Assembly: GCA_021648225.1 (NCBI GenBank)
Contig: JAKITE010000042.1
Coordinates: 1-19,617, forward strand
DNA length: 19,617 nucleotides
From: Paracoccaceae bacterium
Lineage (GTDB): Bacteria; Pseudomonadota; Alphaproteobacteria; Rhodobacterales; Rhodobacteraceae
Direction of reading: 5' to 3'
The translations under genes were made by a program, and so were the position numbers. The notes beneath the pieces are model-generated. The model was not told the DNA's origin and made no database searches. It saw only the letters and a list, made by a program, of their open reading frames with translations. This document shows, in pieces, positions 1 to 7,808 of the stretch (position 1 is its first letter; each line of letters begins with the position of its first letter).

Positions 1-216
1 GCCCTGCCGCCAAATGAATTTAACCGGCTGGCCAATTCCATTGCGGAAAAGGTCTCGGATGCAGGCGAAAAAGGCCGCTATCCGGCGGTGGTCACCTCGG
101 CCCGCCGACGGCGGTTTGTGCATACGGTGTTATCGGCCAAAGGCATTCGCAATCCGGTTTTTTCATTCGAGGAAGTCGGCTCCAACGCCCAACCGGCCTT
201 GGTGGGCATGGCCTGA
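1..216 (+). CDS. flhA: FlhA C-terminal fragment (flagellar export gate), 5' truncated by window
   Basis: The window opens inside this gene. Frame 1 is open from base 1 to a TGA at 214-216 and encodes 71 residues. The translation contains RRRRFVHTVLSAKGIRNPVFSFEEVG, which resembles the last part of the FlhA cytoplasmic domain, where the C-terminal subdomain ends with a short linker-like tail. FlhA is the large inner-membrane export-gate protein whose cytoplasmic ring docks chaperone-substrate complexes in flagellar type III secretion. The stop codon overlaps the fliR start as TGATG, so the two are probably translationally coupled. The identification rests on a short fragment plus the strong fliR-flhB context; the membrane domain lies outside the window. 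Confidence 0.88.
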   Translation, partial: ALPPNEFNRLANSIAEKVSDAGEKGRYPAVVTSARRRRFVHTVLSAKGIRNPVFSFEEVGSNAQPALVGMA

Positions 217-995
217 TGCTGGAAGGGCTGGCGCAAATACTGGAAATCTCCAGCCTGAGCCTCAATGCCATGATGCTGGTTTTTGTGCGGGTTACCGCCG
301 CGATTTCGCTGTTTCCGGCCTTTGGCGAACAGATCATTCCTGTGCGCGTGCGCCTGATGGGTTCGGTTGCTTTTACGCTGGTGGTATGGCCGATGGTGCA
401 GCATAACCTGCCACCCGTTACCCCCGAATTATCCGGCCTTGCAGTGCTGGTGGTGATCGAGGCCGGGATCGGTTTTTTAATCGGCATTTCAGTGCGCTTG
501 ATGATCATGGCTTTGCAGCTTGCCGGTTCGATCGCCGCGCAATCCATTTCCATCAGCCAGATCGCCGGTCCGGCCGCCACCCCTGATCCGATGCCTGCGA
601 TTGGCAATATTCTGGTAATGGCGGCGATGACGCTGGCGCTGGTCACCGGCCTGCATATCAAGGCGGCATTGTCGATTGCGTCTACTTACGAAATTCTGCC
701 GCTTGGCACCATTCCGGTGGCGGGGGATATTGCTGAATGGGGCATTGCCCGTTCTGCCGCGGCATTTCAGTTTGCATTTTCACTGGCGGCACCGTTTGTG
801 ATTGCAGCGCTGGCCTATAACCTTGCGCTTGGCGCCATCAACCGCGCCATGCCCGCCTTGATGGTTGCTTTTATCGGCGCGCCAGCCATTACCGCGGGTG
901 CGTTGCTGATTTTGCTGCTGGCCGCGCCGGTTATTCTGACGGTCTGGAATGACCGGCTGGATACGGTTTTGTTTGATCCGCTGGGAATGCCCTGA
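216..995 (+). CDS. fliR: FliR, flagellar biosynthetic protein (export gate)
   Basis: This encodes a 259-residue, strongly hydrophobic protein with about six predicted membrane helices, the usual FliR size. FliR forms the membrane export gate core with FliP and FliQ, through which flagellar rod, hook and filament subunits pass. Features seen are an N-terminal hydrophobic segment with FVRVTAAISLFPAFGEQIIPVRVR (about residues 23-47), the conserved region around ISQIAGPAATPDPMPAIGNIL (about 107-127), and a very hydrophobic C-terminal third. The ATG overlaps the flhA stop and its own TGA overlaps the flhB ATG (TGATG), so the three genes are read as one coupled operon. It differs from flhB in lacking a cytoplasmic autocleavage domain. 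Identity is well supported by order and sequence. Confidence 0.95.
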   Translation: MLEGLAQILEISSLSLNAMMLVFVRVTAAISLFPAFGEQIIPVRVRLMGSVAFTLVVWPMVQHNLPPVTPELSGLAVLVVIEAGIGFLIGISVRLMIMALQLAGSIAAQSISISQIAGPAATPDPMPAIGNILVMAAMTLALVTGLHIKAALSIASTYEILPLGTIPVAGDIAEWGIARSAAAFQFAFSLAAPFVIAALAYNLALGAINRAMPALMVAFIGAPAITAGALLILLLAAPVILTVWNDRLDTVLFDPLGMP

Positions 996-2083
996 TGAGC
1001 AAGGACGACGAATCCCAGGAAAAAACCCACGAGGCCACGCCCCAGAAAATCGACAAGGCCCGCAAAAAAGGCGACATCGCCAAATCCATGGATGTTTCCG
1101 CTGCGGCGGCTTATCTGGGCCTGCTGGTGGCGCTTTTTTTCATGGGGTCAAAAGGCATTTCCGAGGGTGCCGATGCCTTAACGGTTTTTTTCAGCCGCGC
1201 CGATAGCCTGGCCCCGATCATTCTTGGCGCGGGTGGCGGAAAGATGTTGCTGGCGATTATCAGTCAAGCTTTGCTGGCCGTTGCGCCTTTGATATTCCTG
1301 CCGTTTATTGCCGCGCTTTTATCGCTGATGGTGCAAAAAGCCTTTATTTTTGCGCCTGACAAAGTTTTGCCCAAGCTGAACCGGGTCTCGGTAATTGAAG
1401 GCGCAAAAAACAAATTCGGCAGCAACGGCATTGTGCAGTTTTTGAAAACGCTGGCAAAAATGCTGGCGGTTAGTGTGGCGGTCGGGATTTATCTGAATAA
1501 AAACAGTGACCAGATTATTGGTTCGGTGCAAGGCGCGCCGGTTTCTGTGGTTTCGCTGATGAACAAAACCCTGATTGACATATTGATTATCACAACCGCC
1601 ATTGCCGCGATTATTTCTATCATTGATGTGATCTGGCAAAAATACCATCACCTGCAAAAACTGCGCATGTCCCACAAGGAAATGAAAGACGAGGCCAAGG
1701 AATCCGAGGGCGACCCGCATATGAAATCCAAACGCCGTGCAAGGGCGCAGGAAATCGCCACCAACCAGATGCTGCATGATGTGCCGCGCGCTGACGTAAT
1801 TGTGGTGAACCCGACCCATTACGCCGTGGCGCTGGAATGGTCTCGTGCCGCTGGCACTGCGCCGGTCTGCATCGCCAAAGGCGTCGATGAAGTGGCGCGC
1901 CGCATCCGAGAGGCCGGCATGGATGCCGGTGTGCCAATTCATAGCGACCCGGCCACCGCCCGCGCCATTCATGCCAGTATCAAGGTTGGCCATGAAATCC
2001 ACCCCGACCATTACCGCGCCATTGTTGCCGCATTACAATTTGCCGATGTGATGCGCCGCAAAGCCCGTGAGCGCGGCCAATGA
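995..2083 (+). CDS. flhB: FlhB, flagellar export substrate-specificity switch
   Basis: This is a 362-residue protein with the standard FlhB layout. A charged N terminus (ATPQKIDKARKKGDIAKSMDV) is followed by four hydrophobic segments at roughly residues 36-55, 87-115, 148-168 and 189-213. A basic linker (KSKRRARAQEIATNQ) leads into the cytoplasmic domain. The autocleavage motif NPTH is intact at residues 272-275, within VVNPTHYAVALEW. In this family cleavage between Asn and Pro is needed to switch export from rod/hook to filament proteins. The start overlaps the fliR stop. The end overlaps the next gene by four bases (ATGA). Nothing in the sequence suggests decay. Confidence 0.96.
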   Translation: MSKDDESQEKTHEATPQKIDKARKKGDIAKSMDVSAAAAYLGLLVALFFMGSKGISEGADALTVFFSRADSLAPIILGAGGGKMLLAIISQALLAVAPLIFLPFIAALLSLMVQKAFIFAPDKVLPKLNRVSVIEGAKNKFGSNGIVQFLKTLAKMLAVSVAVGIYLNKNSDQIIGSVQGAPVSVVSLMNKTLIDILIITTAIAAIISIIDVIWQKYHHLQKLRMSHKEMKDEAKESEGDPHMKSKRRARAQEIATNQMLHDVPRADVIVVNPTHYAVALEWSRAAGTAPVCIAKGVDEVARRIREAGMDAGVPIHSDPATARAIHASIKVGHEIHPDHYRAIVAALQFADVMRRKARERGQ

Positions 2084-2472
2084 CCCCTGATCAAATCCGC
2101 ATTTTGCTGGGCCTTGCCGAACAAAAGAAAACCCGCGACATGGCCGAACTGACCCAAAAACAAAGGGAAATCCGACAGGCCGATCAGGTAATTTCATCGC
2201 TGGAAAATCAGGTAGACACCACCAGTCAAAACATCAAGGCAACCGACCTTGCCACCACCGCCCGCTGGCTGGGCTGGGCCGGTCAGGAAAAATCCCGCTT
2301 GCTGCAAGCCCGTAAAACCATCGAAAATGCAGCCGAATCCGCGCGCAAAATTGCCGCGCATTCCGATGCAAAAACCCGCGTGATTGATGACCTGCTGGCC
2401 AAAGCCGAAAAACACGAATTGCTGGAAGATCGCCGCCGTGCGGAACGTATGGGCCGCGAACCCGATAAATAA
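2080..2472 (+). CDS. small coiled-coil protein, FliJ-like, end of flagellar operon
   Basis: This 130-residue, highly charged and helical protein has no signal peptide or membrane segment. Residues about 5-60 (LAEQKKTRDMAELTQKQREIRQADQV onward) and about 70-125 look like two long helices with heptad-like spacing, interrupted near WLGWAGQEK (about residues 83-91). Its size, helical hairpin design and position after flhB, overlapping it as ATGA, fit the FliJ family. FliJ is a soluble export component related to the stalk of rotary ATPases that connects the FliI ATPase to FlhA. FliJ-type proteins diverge quickly, so the assignment is an inference from layout and context rather than from diagnostic residues. 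An alternative is an unrelated coiled-coil flagellar accessory protein. Confidence 0.55.
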   Translation: MTPDQIRILLGLAEQKKTRDMAELTQKQREIRQADQVISSLENQVDTTSQNIKATDLATTARWLGWAGQEKSRLLQARKTIENAAESARKIAAHSDAKTRVIDDLLAKAEKHELLEDRRRAERMGREPDK

Positions 2473-2476
2473 CCCC

Positions 2477-2506
2477 TTGTAATATCCGTCGAAGGCTCAA
2501 TATATT
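2477..2506 (+). promoter_or_regulatory. possible sigma70-type promoter for trxC
   Basis: In the 59-bp gap between the FliJ-like gene and trxC there is TTGTAA (2477-2482) and, 18 bases later, TATATT (2501-2506). These match the -35 consensus at 4 of 6 and the -10 consensus at 5 of 6 positions. A start about 26 bases before the trxC ATG would follow. This would separate trxC from the flagellar operon. It is a visual match only. Confidence 0.3.
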
Positions 2507-2531
2507 CATTAACTCGAATATGGAGGCTAAC

Positions 2532-2966
2532 ATGCCCAGTATAAACCTGACCTGCCTGACCTGCGGAACCGTCAACCGCCTGCCAACGGACCGCACCGGC
2601 CAAAAACCCAAATGTGGCACTTGTGGTAAACCCGTCAACACGCCCAAAGTCACCGAAATAGATTTCAAAATGCTGACCAAAGCCAGCAAACGCGATCAAC
2701 TGCCCCTGATTGTCGATTTCTGGGCGCCGTGGTGCGGGCCTTGTCGCATGATGGCCCCCGAATTTGCCAAAGCCGCAACCGATCTGGGAACCGCCGTGCG
2801 TTTTGCCAAAATCAATACTGAAGACGAACCCGCCGCATCCCAGCGCCATAATATTCGCGGCATTCCCTCGATGATCATGTTCAAAAACGGTAAGGAAATC
2901 GCGCGGCAATCAGGCGCGATGCGGTCTGATCAAATCAAGGCCTGGGTCAATAGCAACTTGGCCTAA
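2532..2966 (+). CDS. trxC: thioredoxin 2 (zinc-finger thioredoxin)
   Basis: This 144-residue cytoplasmic thioredoxin reduces protein disulfides. The N terminus carries two CxxC pairs, C8/C11 and C28/C31, the zinc-binding module that separates TrxC from TrxA. A full thioredoxin fold follows with the active site WCGPC (W67-C71), the FWAPWCGPCR context and the cis-proline loop GIP (110-112). I chose the ATG at 2532 because GGAGG at 2522-2526 lies six bases before it. An in-frame ATG at 2520 would put that ribosome binding site inside the gene. TrxC is often linked to oxidative stress. The gene converges on the deaminase gene and their stop codons overlap by four bases, leaving no room for a terminator between them. 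Confidence 0.95.
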   Translation: MPSINLTCLTCGTVNRLPTDRTGQKPKCGTCGKPVNTPKVTEIDFKMLTKASKRDQLPLIVDFWAPWCGPCRMMAPEFAKAATDLGTAVRFAKINTEDEPAASQRHNIRGIPSMIMFKNGKEIARQSGAMRSDQIKAWVNSNLA

Positions 2967-4249
2967 CCCGGTTTTGGTGCGTATTCCGCTGGGTTTACCT
3001 GCGCAGGGCGACCCTCAAGTAACAGGTTTGAAATGCTCGGGCCGGTCTGGCAAATCACCTGCCCCGCGCGGATCACCATTAACCGAGTGGCACGCAGGCG
3101 GATGGCCTCTATCGGGTCATTGGCCTGCAACAAAACCATATTGGCTTTGCAACCAGCCTCCAGCCCGTAACCGTCTAACCCCATGATTTTAGCTGAATTT
3201 TTGGTCACCGCATCAAAGCACCATGCCATATCGGCACGGCTGGAAAGCTGCCCGACATGCAGGCCCATATGGGCCACATCCAGCATGTCTGCCTTGCCCA
3301 GTGAATACCACGGGTCCATCACACAATCGGACCCGAACCCGATGGTTAGGCCCGCTGCTTTCAGCTCCGGCACACGGGTTTGGCCGCGCCGTTTGGGGTA
3401 ACTGTCATGGCGGCCTTGCAACATGATATTGATCAACGGGTTTGGAATAACCCGCAATTCGGCCTCACCCATAAGCGGGATCAGTTTGGAAACATAATAA
3501 TTATCCATCGAGTGCATCGAGGTCAGGTGTGACCCCGCCACGCGCCCCTGCATGCCCAGCCGCGTGGTTTCATGGGCCAGCGTTTCAACGTGGCGCGACA
3601 GCGGATCATCGCTTTCGTCACAATGCATATCGACCATCAAGCCGCGATCGGCGGCGATTTCGCACAGGGTTTTAACAGAATCGGCCCCGTCTTGCATGGT
3701 GCGTTCAAAATGCGGAATGCCGCCGACCACATCAACGCCCATATCCAGCGCTCTTGTCAGGTTTTGCATGGCGGTCGGGTCTCGGAAAATACCGTCTTGG
3801 GGAAATGCCACCAGTTGCAGATCCAGATAAGGCGCGACCTGCTTGCGGACCTCTAACAAAGCTTGAACGCCGTGCAGCGCATCGTCGCAAATATCCACAT
3901 GGCTGCGGATCGCACCAATGCCCATCGAAACCGCCAGATCACAATATCGCAAGGCCCGCGCGATGATTTCATCAATGCTTTGCACGGGTTTCAGTTCACC
4001 CCACAGGGCGATGCCCTCCAGCAAGGTGCCGGATATATTCATGCGCGGATTGCCCAGCGAAAGCGTGGCGTCCATATGGAAATGCGGGTCCACAAACGGT
4101 GGCGAGACCAACTGCCCGGCAGCGTCGATTACCTTTGTAGCCTCGCCATCAATGCCGCGTTCCACCGCAATAATCAGGCCCTTGTCACAGGCGATATCCA
4201 TACCGGTCTGCCCGTCGGGCAAGGTTGCATTTTTAATCAGCAGGTCCAT
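2963..4249 (-). CDS. CodA-like amidohydrolase (cytosine deaminase family), altered active-site residue
   Basis: This 428-residue protein is close in length and sequence to E. coli CodA, the metal-dependent enzyme that turns cytosine into uracil and ammonia. Visible residues match CodA: the metal motif PHFH (H56, H58), the pyrimidine-contacting glutamine in LQLVAFPQDG (Q151), DMHCDE (H209, E212), SHLTSMHS (H241) and the catalytic aspartate in FGSDCVMDPW (D308). CodA has FGHDDV here, so the residue next to the catalytic Asp, Asp314 in E. coli, is Cys309 and the preceding His is Ser. That position lines the pocket near pyrimidine C5, so substrate choice may differ (a modified or isomeric aminopyrimidine is possible). 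The start overlaps the upstream permease stop (TGATG). This is the last gene of the uptake operon and implies deamination straight after import. Confidence 0.85.
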   Translation of the reverse strand: MDLLIKNATLPDGQTGMDIACDKGLIIAVERGIDGEATKVIDAAGQLVSPPFVDPHFHMDATLSLGNPRMNISGTLLEGIALWGELKPVQSIDEIIARALRYCDLAVSMGIGAIRSHVDICDDALHGVQALLEVRKQVAPYLDLQLVAFPQDGIFRDPTAMQNLTRALDMGVDVVGGIPHFERTMQDGADSVKTLCEIAADRGLMVDMHCDESDDPLSRHVETLAHETTRLGMQGRVAGSHLTSMHSMDNYYVSKLIPLMGEAELRVIPNPLINIMLQGRHDSYPKRRGQTRVPELKAAGLTIGFGSDCVMDPWYSLGKADMLDVAHMGLHVGQLSSRADMAWCFDAVTKNSAKIMGLDGYGLEAGCKANMVLLQANDPIEAIRLRATRLMVIRAGQVICQTGPSISNLLLEGRPAQVNPAEYAPKPG

Positions 4250-5190
4250 CAGCGTTGCCCCTTAAACCACGGTTTCAGCAAGGCGCGCGGGTATTCCGCA
4301 CGGCGCGCCACAATTACCAACGCAAATATCGACAGCACATAAGGCGCCATCAGGAAAATTTGCGTGGGCACAAACGCCCCGACTTGCGTTTGCAGCCGCA
4401 CTTGAAATGCGTCAAACGCCCCGAATAACAGCGCCCCGATCAGGGCTTTGCCCGGTCGCCAGCTGGCAAATATCACCAAGGCGATACATATCCAGCCGCG
4501 CCCGTTTACCATGCCGAAAAAGAACGAATCAAACGCCGACATGGTTAAAAACGCGCCGCCCAGCGCCATCAGGGCCGAACCGACAATGATCGCGCCAAAT
4601 CGCAACCCGTAAACCGAAAGCCCCTGCGCATCAGCCGCATCGGGGTTATCGCCCACCGCACGAATGGCCAAGCCCAGCGGCGTGCGGTTCAACACCCACC
4701 AGACCAGCGCCACCATAAACAGCGCCAGCCATGTCATGGCGGTTTGCTGAAACAAAACCGGCCCGATAAAGGGCAGATCAGACAATACAGGAATATCCAG
4801 TGGTCGAAACGGCTCAATACGTGGCGGCGAGGAAACATTCGGCAATGCAGTGCGATAGATAAAATAGCTGACAGATGTGGCAAACATGGTTATCCCCAAC
4901 CCCGAAACATGCTGTGACAGCCCCAGTGGAACGGTTAAAACCGCATGGATCAGGCCAAAAAAGCCCCCCACGCCAGCCGCCACCAGCAAGCCGCCCCACA
5001 GGCCCGCGCCCAGCCAGACCGCCATCCAGCCAGCCATGGCTCCGGCAACAAAAATACCCTCGATGCCCAGATTAAGCACACCGGCTTTTTCACAAAGCAA
5101 GGCACCAAGCACCCCGAAAATCAATGGCGTGGCAATGCGCAAGGTGGCGTTCCAGAAACTTTCGGAAAGCAGAATTTGAAGAATATCCAT
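4249..5190 (-). CDS. ABC transporter permease, nucleobase/nucleoside (BMP) type, second subunit
   Basis: This 313-residue inner-membrane protein has many hydrophobic segments and belongs to the branched-chain/ribose-type permease family used with BMP-class binding proteins. The segment CEKAGVLNLGIEGIFVAGAMAGWM (about residues 33-56) is the conserved N-terminal signature of the smaller subunit of these systems. The stretch RAVGDNPDAADAQGLSVYGLR (about 177-197) is the cytoplasmic loop expected to contact the ATPase. Homologous pairs import nucleosides, purines or pyrimidines. Its start overlaps the preceding permease stop (TAATG) and its stop overlaps the deaminase start (TGATG), so stoichiometric coupled translation is likely. 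The exact substrate cannot be read from the permease. The CodA-like neighbour suggests a pyrimidine. Confidence 0.9.
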   Translation of the reverse strand: MDILQILLSESFWNATLRIATPLIFGVLGALLCEKAGVLNLGIEGIFVAGAMAGWMAVWLGAGLWGGLLVAAGVGGFFGLIHAVLTVPLGLSQHVSGLGITMFATSVSYFIYRTALPNVSSPPRIEPFRPLDIPVLSDLPFIGPVLFQQTAMTWLALFMVALVWWVLNRTPLGLAIRAVGDNPDAADAQGLSVYGLRFGAIIVGSALMALGGAFLTMSAFDSFFFGMVNGRGWICIALVIFASWRPGKALIGALLFGAFDAFQVRLQTQVGAFVPTQIFLMAPYVLSIFALVIVARRAEYPRALLKPWFKGQR

Positions 5191-6257
5191 TATGCGTCAC
5201 CTTTGTTGGTTCGGGTGATGCGGAAACGGGCGACAAAGCCGCCAACCAGCACACAGATCAGTGACATCGCCACCACCAGATCAGCCAGATAACTGGAAAC
5301 CCCCATGGCGCGGCTCATAGTGTCGGCCCCGACAAAAACCGAAGCAATAAACACCGCCGAGATCACCACCCCGATCGGGGATAATCCTGCCAGCATCGCC
5401 ACCACAATGCCGGTATAGCCATATCCGGGTGACAGATCGGCAGTTAAATACCCGCGCAAGCCCGCAACCTCGGAAACGCCTGCCAGCCCTGCCATGGCAC
5501 CGGAAATAAGGGCCGCACTCATCAAGGTGCGCTTAACCCCGATGCCCGCATGTAAAGCCGCCGCTGCGTTTTCACCAACCGCGCGCAGCTTGAACCCCCA
5601 GACCGTTTTGGAAAGCATAATCTGGGCAAATACCGCCATTGCCAGCGCAATAATCAGCCCCCAATGCACCCGCATACGCGGAATTAACTGGGGCAGAATT
5701 GCATTATCAACAATAGGGCTGGATTGCGGCCAGCCCATACCCATCGGGTCTTTCAGCGGGCCTTCCAGCATCATTTGCAAAAAGATCAGGATGATGAAAT
5801 TCAGCAATAACGTCGTAACCACCTCGTCCGCGCCAAATTTTGTTTTCAGATAGGCAGGGCCAGCCATGCCCGCTGCGCCTGCCATGGCGCCGGTGACCAG
5901 AATGACCGGAATCAATATAAACCCCGGCGCGTCGATCAGGCCGGTGCCCACCGCCACAGCGGCCATTGCGCCTAGATATAACTGGCCTTCGGCACCGATA
6001 TTCCACAGCTTGGCGCGAAAGGCCAAAGTGGCGGCAAGACCGGTAAATATCAGCGGCGTGGCGCGGGTCAGCATTTCGGTAAAGGCAAAAGTAGAGCCAA
6101 AAATGCCTTTGAACATCTGCCCGTAGGCCTCAAATACATTGGCCCCCGCCGCCAGCAGCGGAATGGCGGCCAGCAGCAATGCCAACAGGGCGGATGCCAC
6201 CGGAATGCCCAATGTCCACCAGTTTGAGGGGGATTCGCGGGGTTCGATCCTGATCAT
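5190..6257 (-). CDS. ABC transporter permease, nucleobase/nucleoside (BMP) type, first subunit
   Basis: This 355-residue integral membrane protein is the larger partner of the permease pair. A charged N terminus (MIRIEPRESPSNWW) is followed by a long hydrophobic helix at about residues 15-40. The family signature AKLWNIGAEGQLYLGAMAAVAVG (about 82-104) follows, then GPAYLKTKFGADEVVTTLLLNFIIL (about 132-156) and the coupling-loop region WGFKLRAVGENAAAALHAGI (about 220-239). These match the pattern of nucleoside/base importers rather than sugar importers, which usually lack the GAEGQ signature in this form. The start overlaps the ATPase stop as ATGA and the end overlaps the next permease as TAATG. 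Confidence 0.9.
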   Translation of the reverse strand: MIRIEPRESPSNWWTLGIPVASALLALLLAAIPLLAAGANVFEAYGQMFKGIFGSTFAFTEMLTRATPLIFTGLAATLAFRAKLWNIGAEGQLYLGAMAAVAVGTGLIDAPGFILIPVILVTGAMAGAAGMAGPAYLKTKFGADEVVTTLLLNFIILIFLQMMLEGPLKDPMGMGWPQSSPIVDNAILPQLIPRMRVHWGLIIALAMAVFAQIMLSKTVWGFKLRAVGENAAAALHAGIGVKRTLMSAALISGAMAGLAGVSEVAGLRGYLTADLSPGYGYTGIVVAMLAGLSPIGVVISAVFIASVFVGADTMSRAMGVSSYLADLVVAMSLICVLVGGFVARFRITRTNKGDA

Positions 6258-7771
6258 ATTTTTTCTCCTGCCATCATCAGGCCGATGGCCTCGCGGTCAT
6301 TTGTGTTGGCCTCGACCAACTGGCCATTATGAATAACCATAATGCGGTCCGACAGGGCCAACACCTCGTCCAGATCCTCGGAAATCAGCAAAATTCCTGC
6401 GCCGCGAATACGGGCTTCCAACAACCGGCGCGCCACTTCATTAGCCGCGCCCAGATCAAGCCCCCGCGTTGGTTGATTGGCCAGAATAAGTCGTGGCGCG
6501 CATTCAAACACCCGCGCCAGAATCAATTTCTGGATATTACCGCCCGAAAGCAACCGCGCATCCGCATCAATGCCCGGGCCGCGCACGTCATAATCAACAC
6601 AAAGCTGTTTGGCATTATCGCGGATGTATTTCTGCTGCAAAAACCCGCGTTTCTGGATGGATTTATCTTGTAACCGCTCAATAATCAGGTTCTCGGCAAC
6701 GCTCATTTCGCCGATCACCCCGTCATGGTGCCGGTCTTCCGGTATGCGGCCAATGCCGGATTTCTGCATGGCGGCAGGGGTGAATTTGGTTATTTTTGCA
6801 CCGTCGATTAGCATTTCGCCAAGATCAGGGGCCAACAGCCCCGAAACCAACTGCGCCAGCGCCGATTGGCCATTGCCCGAAACACCGGCAATGCCAACGA
6901 CCTCATGGGCGTGGACCGTCAGGTCGGCACCTTGCAGGCTGGTGCGCATATTTTCGCCCTTAACGGTAACGTTTGAAAGCGTCAGCACCGGCGCGCCGGG
7001 GGTCTGGGTGTCGCGCGGGGTGGATGGCGTATCAGCCCCGACCATCATACGGGCAATCACCCGTTCATCGGCATCCGATGTGGCGATCTCGCCAACTTTT
7101 TTGCCGTGTCGCAACACCGCGATACGGTGGGAAAAGGCCAGAACCTCGCGCAGTTTATGGGATATAAAGATCACCGACAACCCGTCTTTGGTCATCGCGC
7201 CGATATTTTCAAACAGGGTGTCAGCCTCTTGCGGTGTAAGCACAGCAGTGGGTTCGTCCAGCACCAGAATACGGGCGTCGTGGAATAGTGCTTTTAATAT
7301 CTCCACCCGCTGGCGTTCGCCAACTGACAGGTTGCCGACCTTTTCATCCAGCGGCGCGGCAAGGCCGGTGCGCTCGATAATTTCTGATACTTTTTTGCGG
7401 GCGGCTTTGCGATTATGCCGCCATGAAAACAGGCTTTCGGAACCAAGCAAAATATTATCCAGCGCGGTCAGGTTTTCAGCCAAGGTAAAATGCTGATGCA
7501 CCATGCCGATACCGGCTTCTAATGCTGCTTGTGGATGGCCAAGGGTCAGGGGCTGCATCACGCCGTCTGCATCCACGACCTCTATAAAGCCGCTATCGGG
7601 CACATAATGCCCGAAAAGCATATTCATCAATGTGGTTTTGCCAGCCCCGTTTTCACCAAGCAAGGACAGAACCTCGCCCCGGTGCAAATCAATACTGACA
7701 TCATCATTTGCAACCACCGTGCCAAAACGTTTGGACAGGTTATGCAGGCTAAGAACAAGGGAATTATGCAT
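6254..7771 (-). CDS. double-domain ABC ATPase of the nucleobase/nucleoside importer
   Basis: This 505-residue protein has two fused nucleotide-binding domains. Domain 1 has Walker A GENGAGKTT (39-47), signature LSVGE (148-152) and Walker B ILVLDE (168-173). Domain 2 has a degenerate P-loop GVSGNGQS (296-303), with Gln replacing the invariant Lys, signature LSGGN (408-412), and LILANQP (428-434) with Gln433 where the catalytic Glu is expected. Such asymmetry is normal for double ATPases of the BMP/sugar class, so only one composite site is likely fully hydrolytic. The ATG at 7771 lacks a clear Shine-Dalgarno and lies ten bases after a strong hairpin, suggesting reduced or structure-dependent translation relative to the upstream binding protein. 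Confidence 0.93.
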   Translation of the reverse strand: MHNSLVLSLHNLSKRFGTVVANDDVSIDLHRGEVLSLLGENGAGKTTLMNMLFGHYVPDSGFIEVVDADGVMQPLTLGHPQAALEAGIGMVHQHFTLAENLTALDNILLGSESLFSWRHNRKAARKKVSEIIERTGLAAPLDEKVGNLSVGERQRVEILKALFHDARILVLDEPTAVLTPQEADTLFENIGAMTKDGLSVIFISHKLREVLAFSHRIAVLRHGKKVGEIATSDADERVIARMMVGADTPSTPRDTQTPGAPVLTLSNVTVKGENMRTSLQGADLTVHAHEVVGIAGVSGNGQSALAQLVSGLLAPDLGEMLIDGAKITKFTPAAMQKSGIGRIPEDRHHDGVIGEMSVAENLIIERLQDKSIQKRGFLQQKYIRDNAKQLCVDYDVRGPGIDADARLLSGGNIQKLILARVFECAPRLILANQPTRGLDLGAANEVARRLLEARIRGAGILLISEDLDEVLALSDRIMVIHNGQLVEANTNDREAIGLMMAGEKI

Positions 7772-7780
7772 AAATAAAAG

Positions 7781-7800
7781 GGGCCGGTCGAAACCGGCCC
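7781..7800 (-). terminator. strong intercistronic hairpin between binding-protein gene and ATPase gene
   Basis: Perfect arms GGGCCGGT (7781-7788) and ACCGGCCC (7793-7800) with a four-base loop lie in the 37-bp gap. On the transcribed strand the stem is followed by CTTTTATTT. A stem of eight pairs, nearly all GC, with a short U-rich tail could act as a partial terminator or protect the 3' end of the binding-protein message. Either would leave more binding protein than membrane components. Confidence 0.75.
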
Positions 7801-7808
7801 GCTATTTC

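Noticed and set aside
1319..2011. 230-codon open frame opposite flhB
   Set aside because: Antisense to flhB with its NPTH motif. The His/Asn-rich translation is typical of a reverse-strand shadow.
6609..7496. 295-codon open frame on the + strand opposite the double ABC ATPase
   Set aside because: The opposite strand has intact Walker and signature motifs. This frame is Ser/Arg-rich with no domain logic and no start signal.
6254..7771. Degenerate second P-loop (Lys to Gln) and missing catalytic Glu in the ATPase as a sign of gene decay
   Set aside because: This asymmetry is normal for double ATPases of the BMP/sugar importer class, and the rest of the protein is intact.
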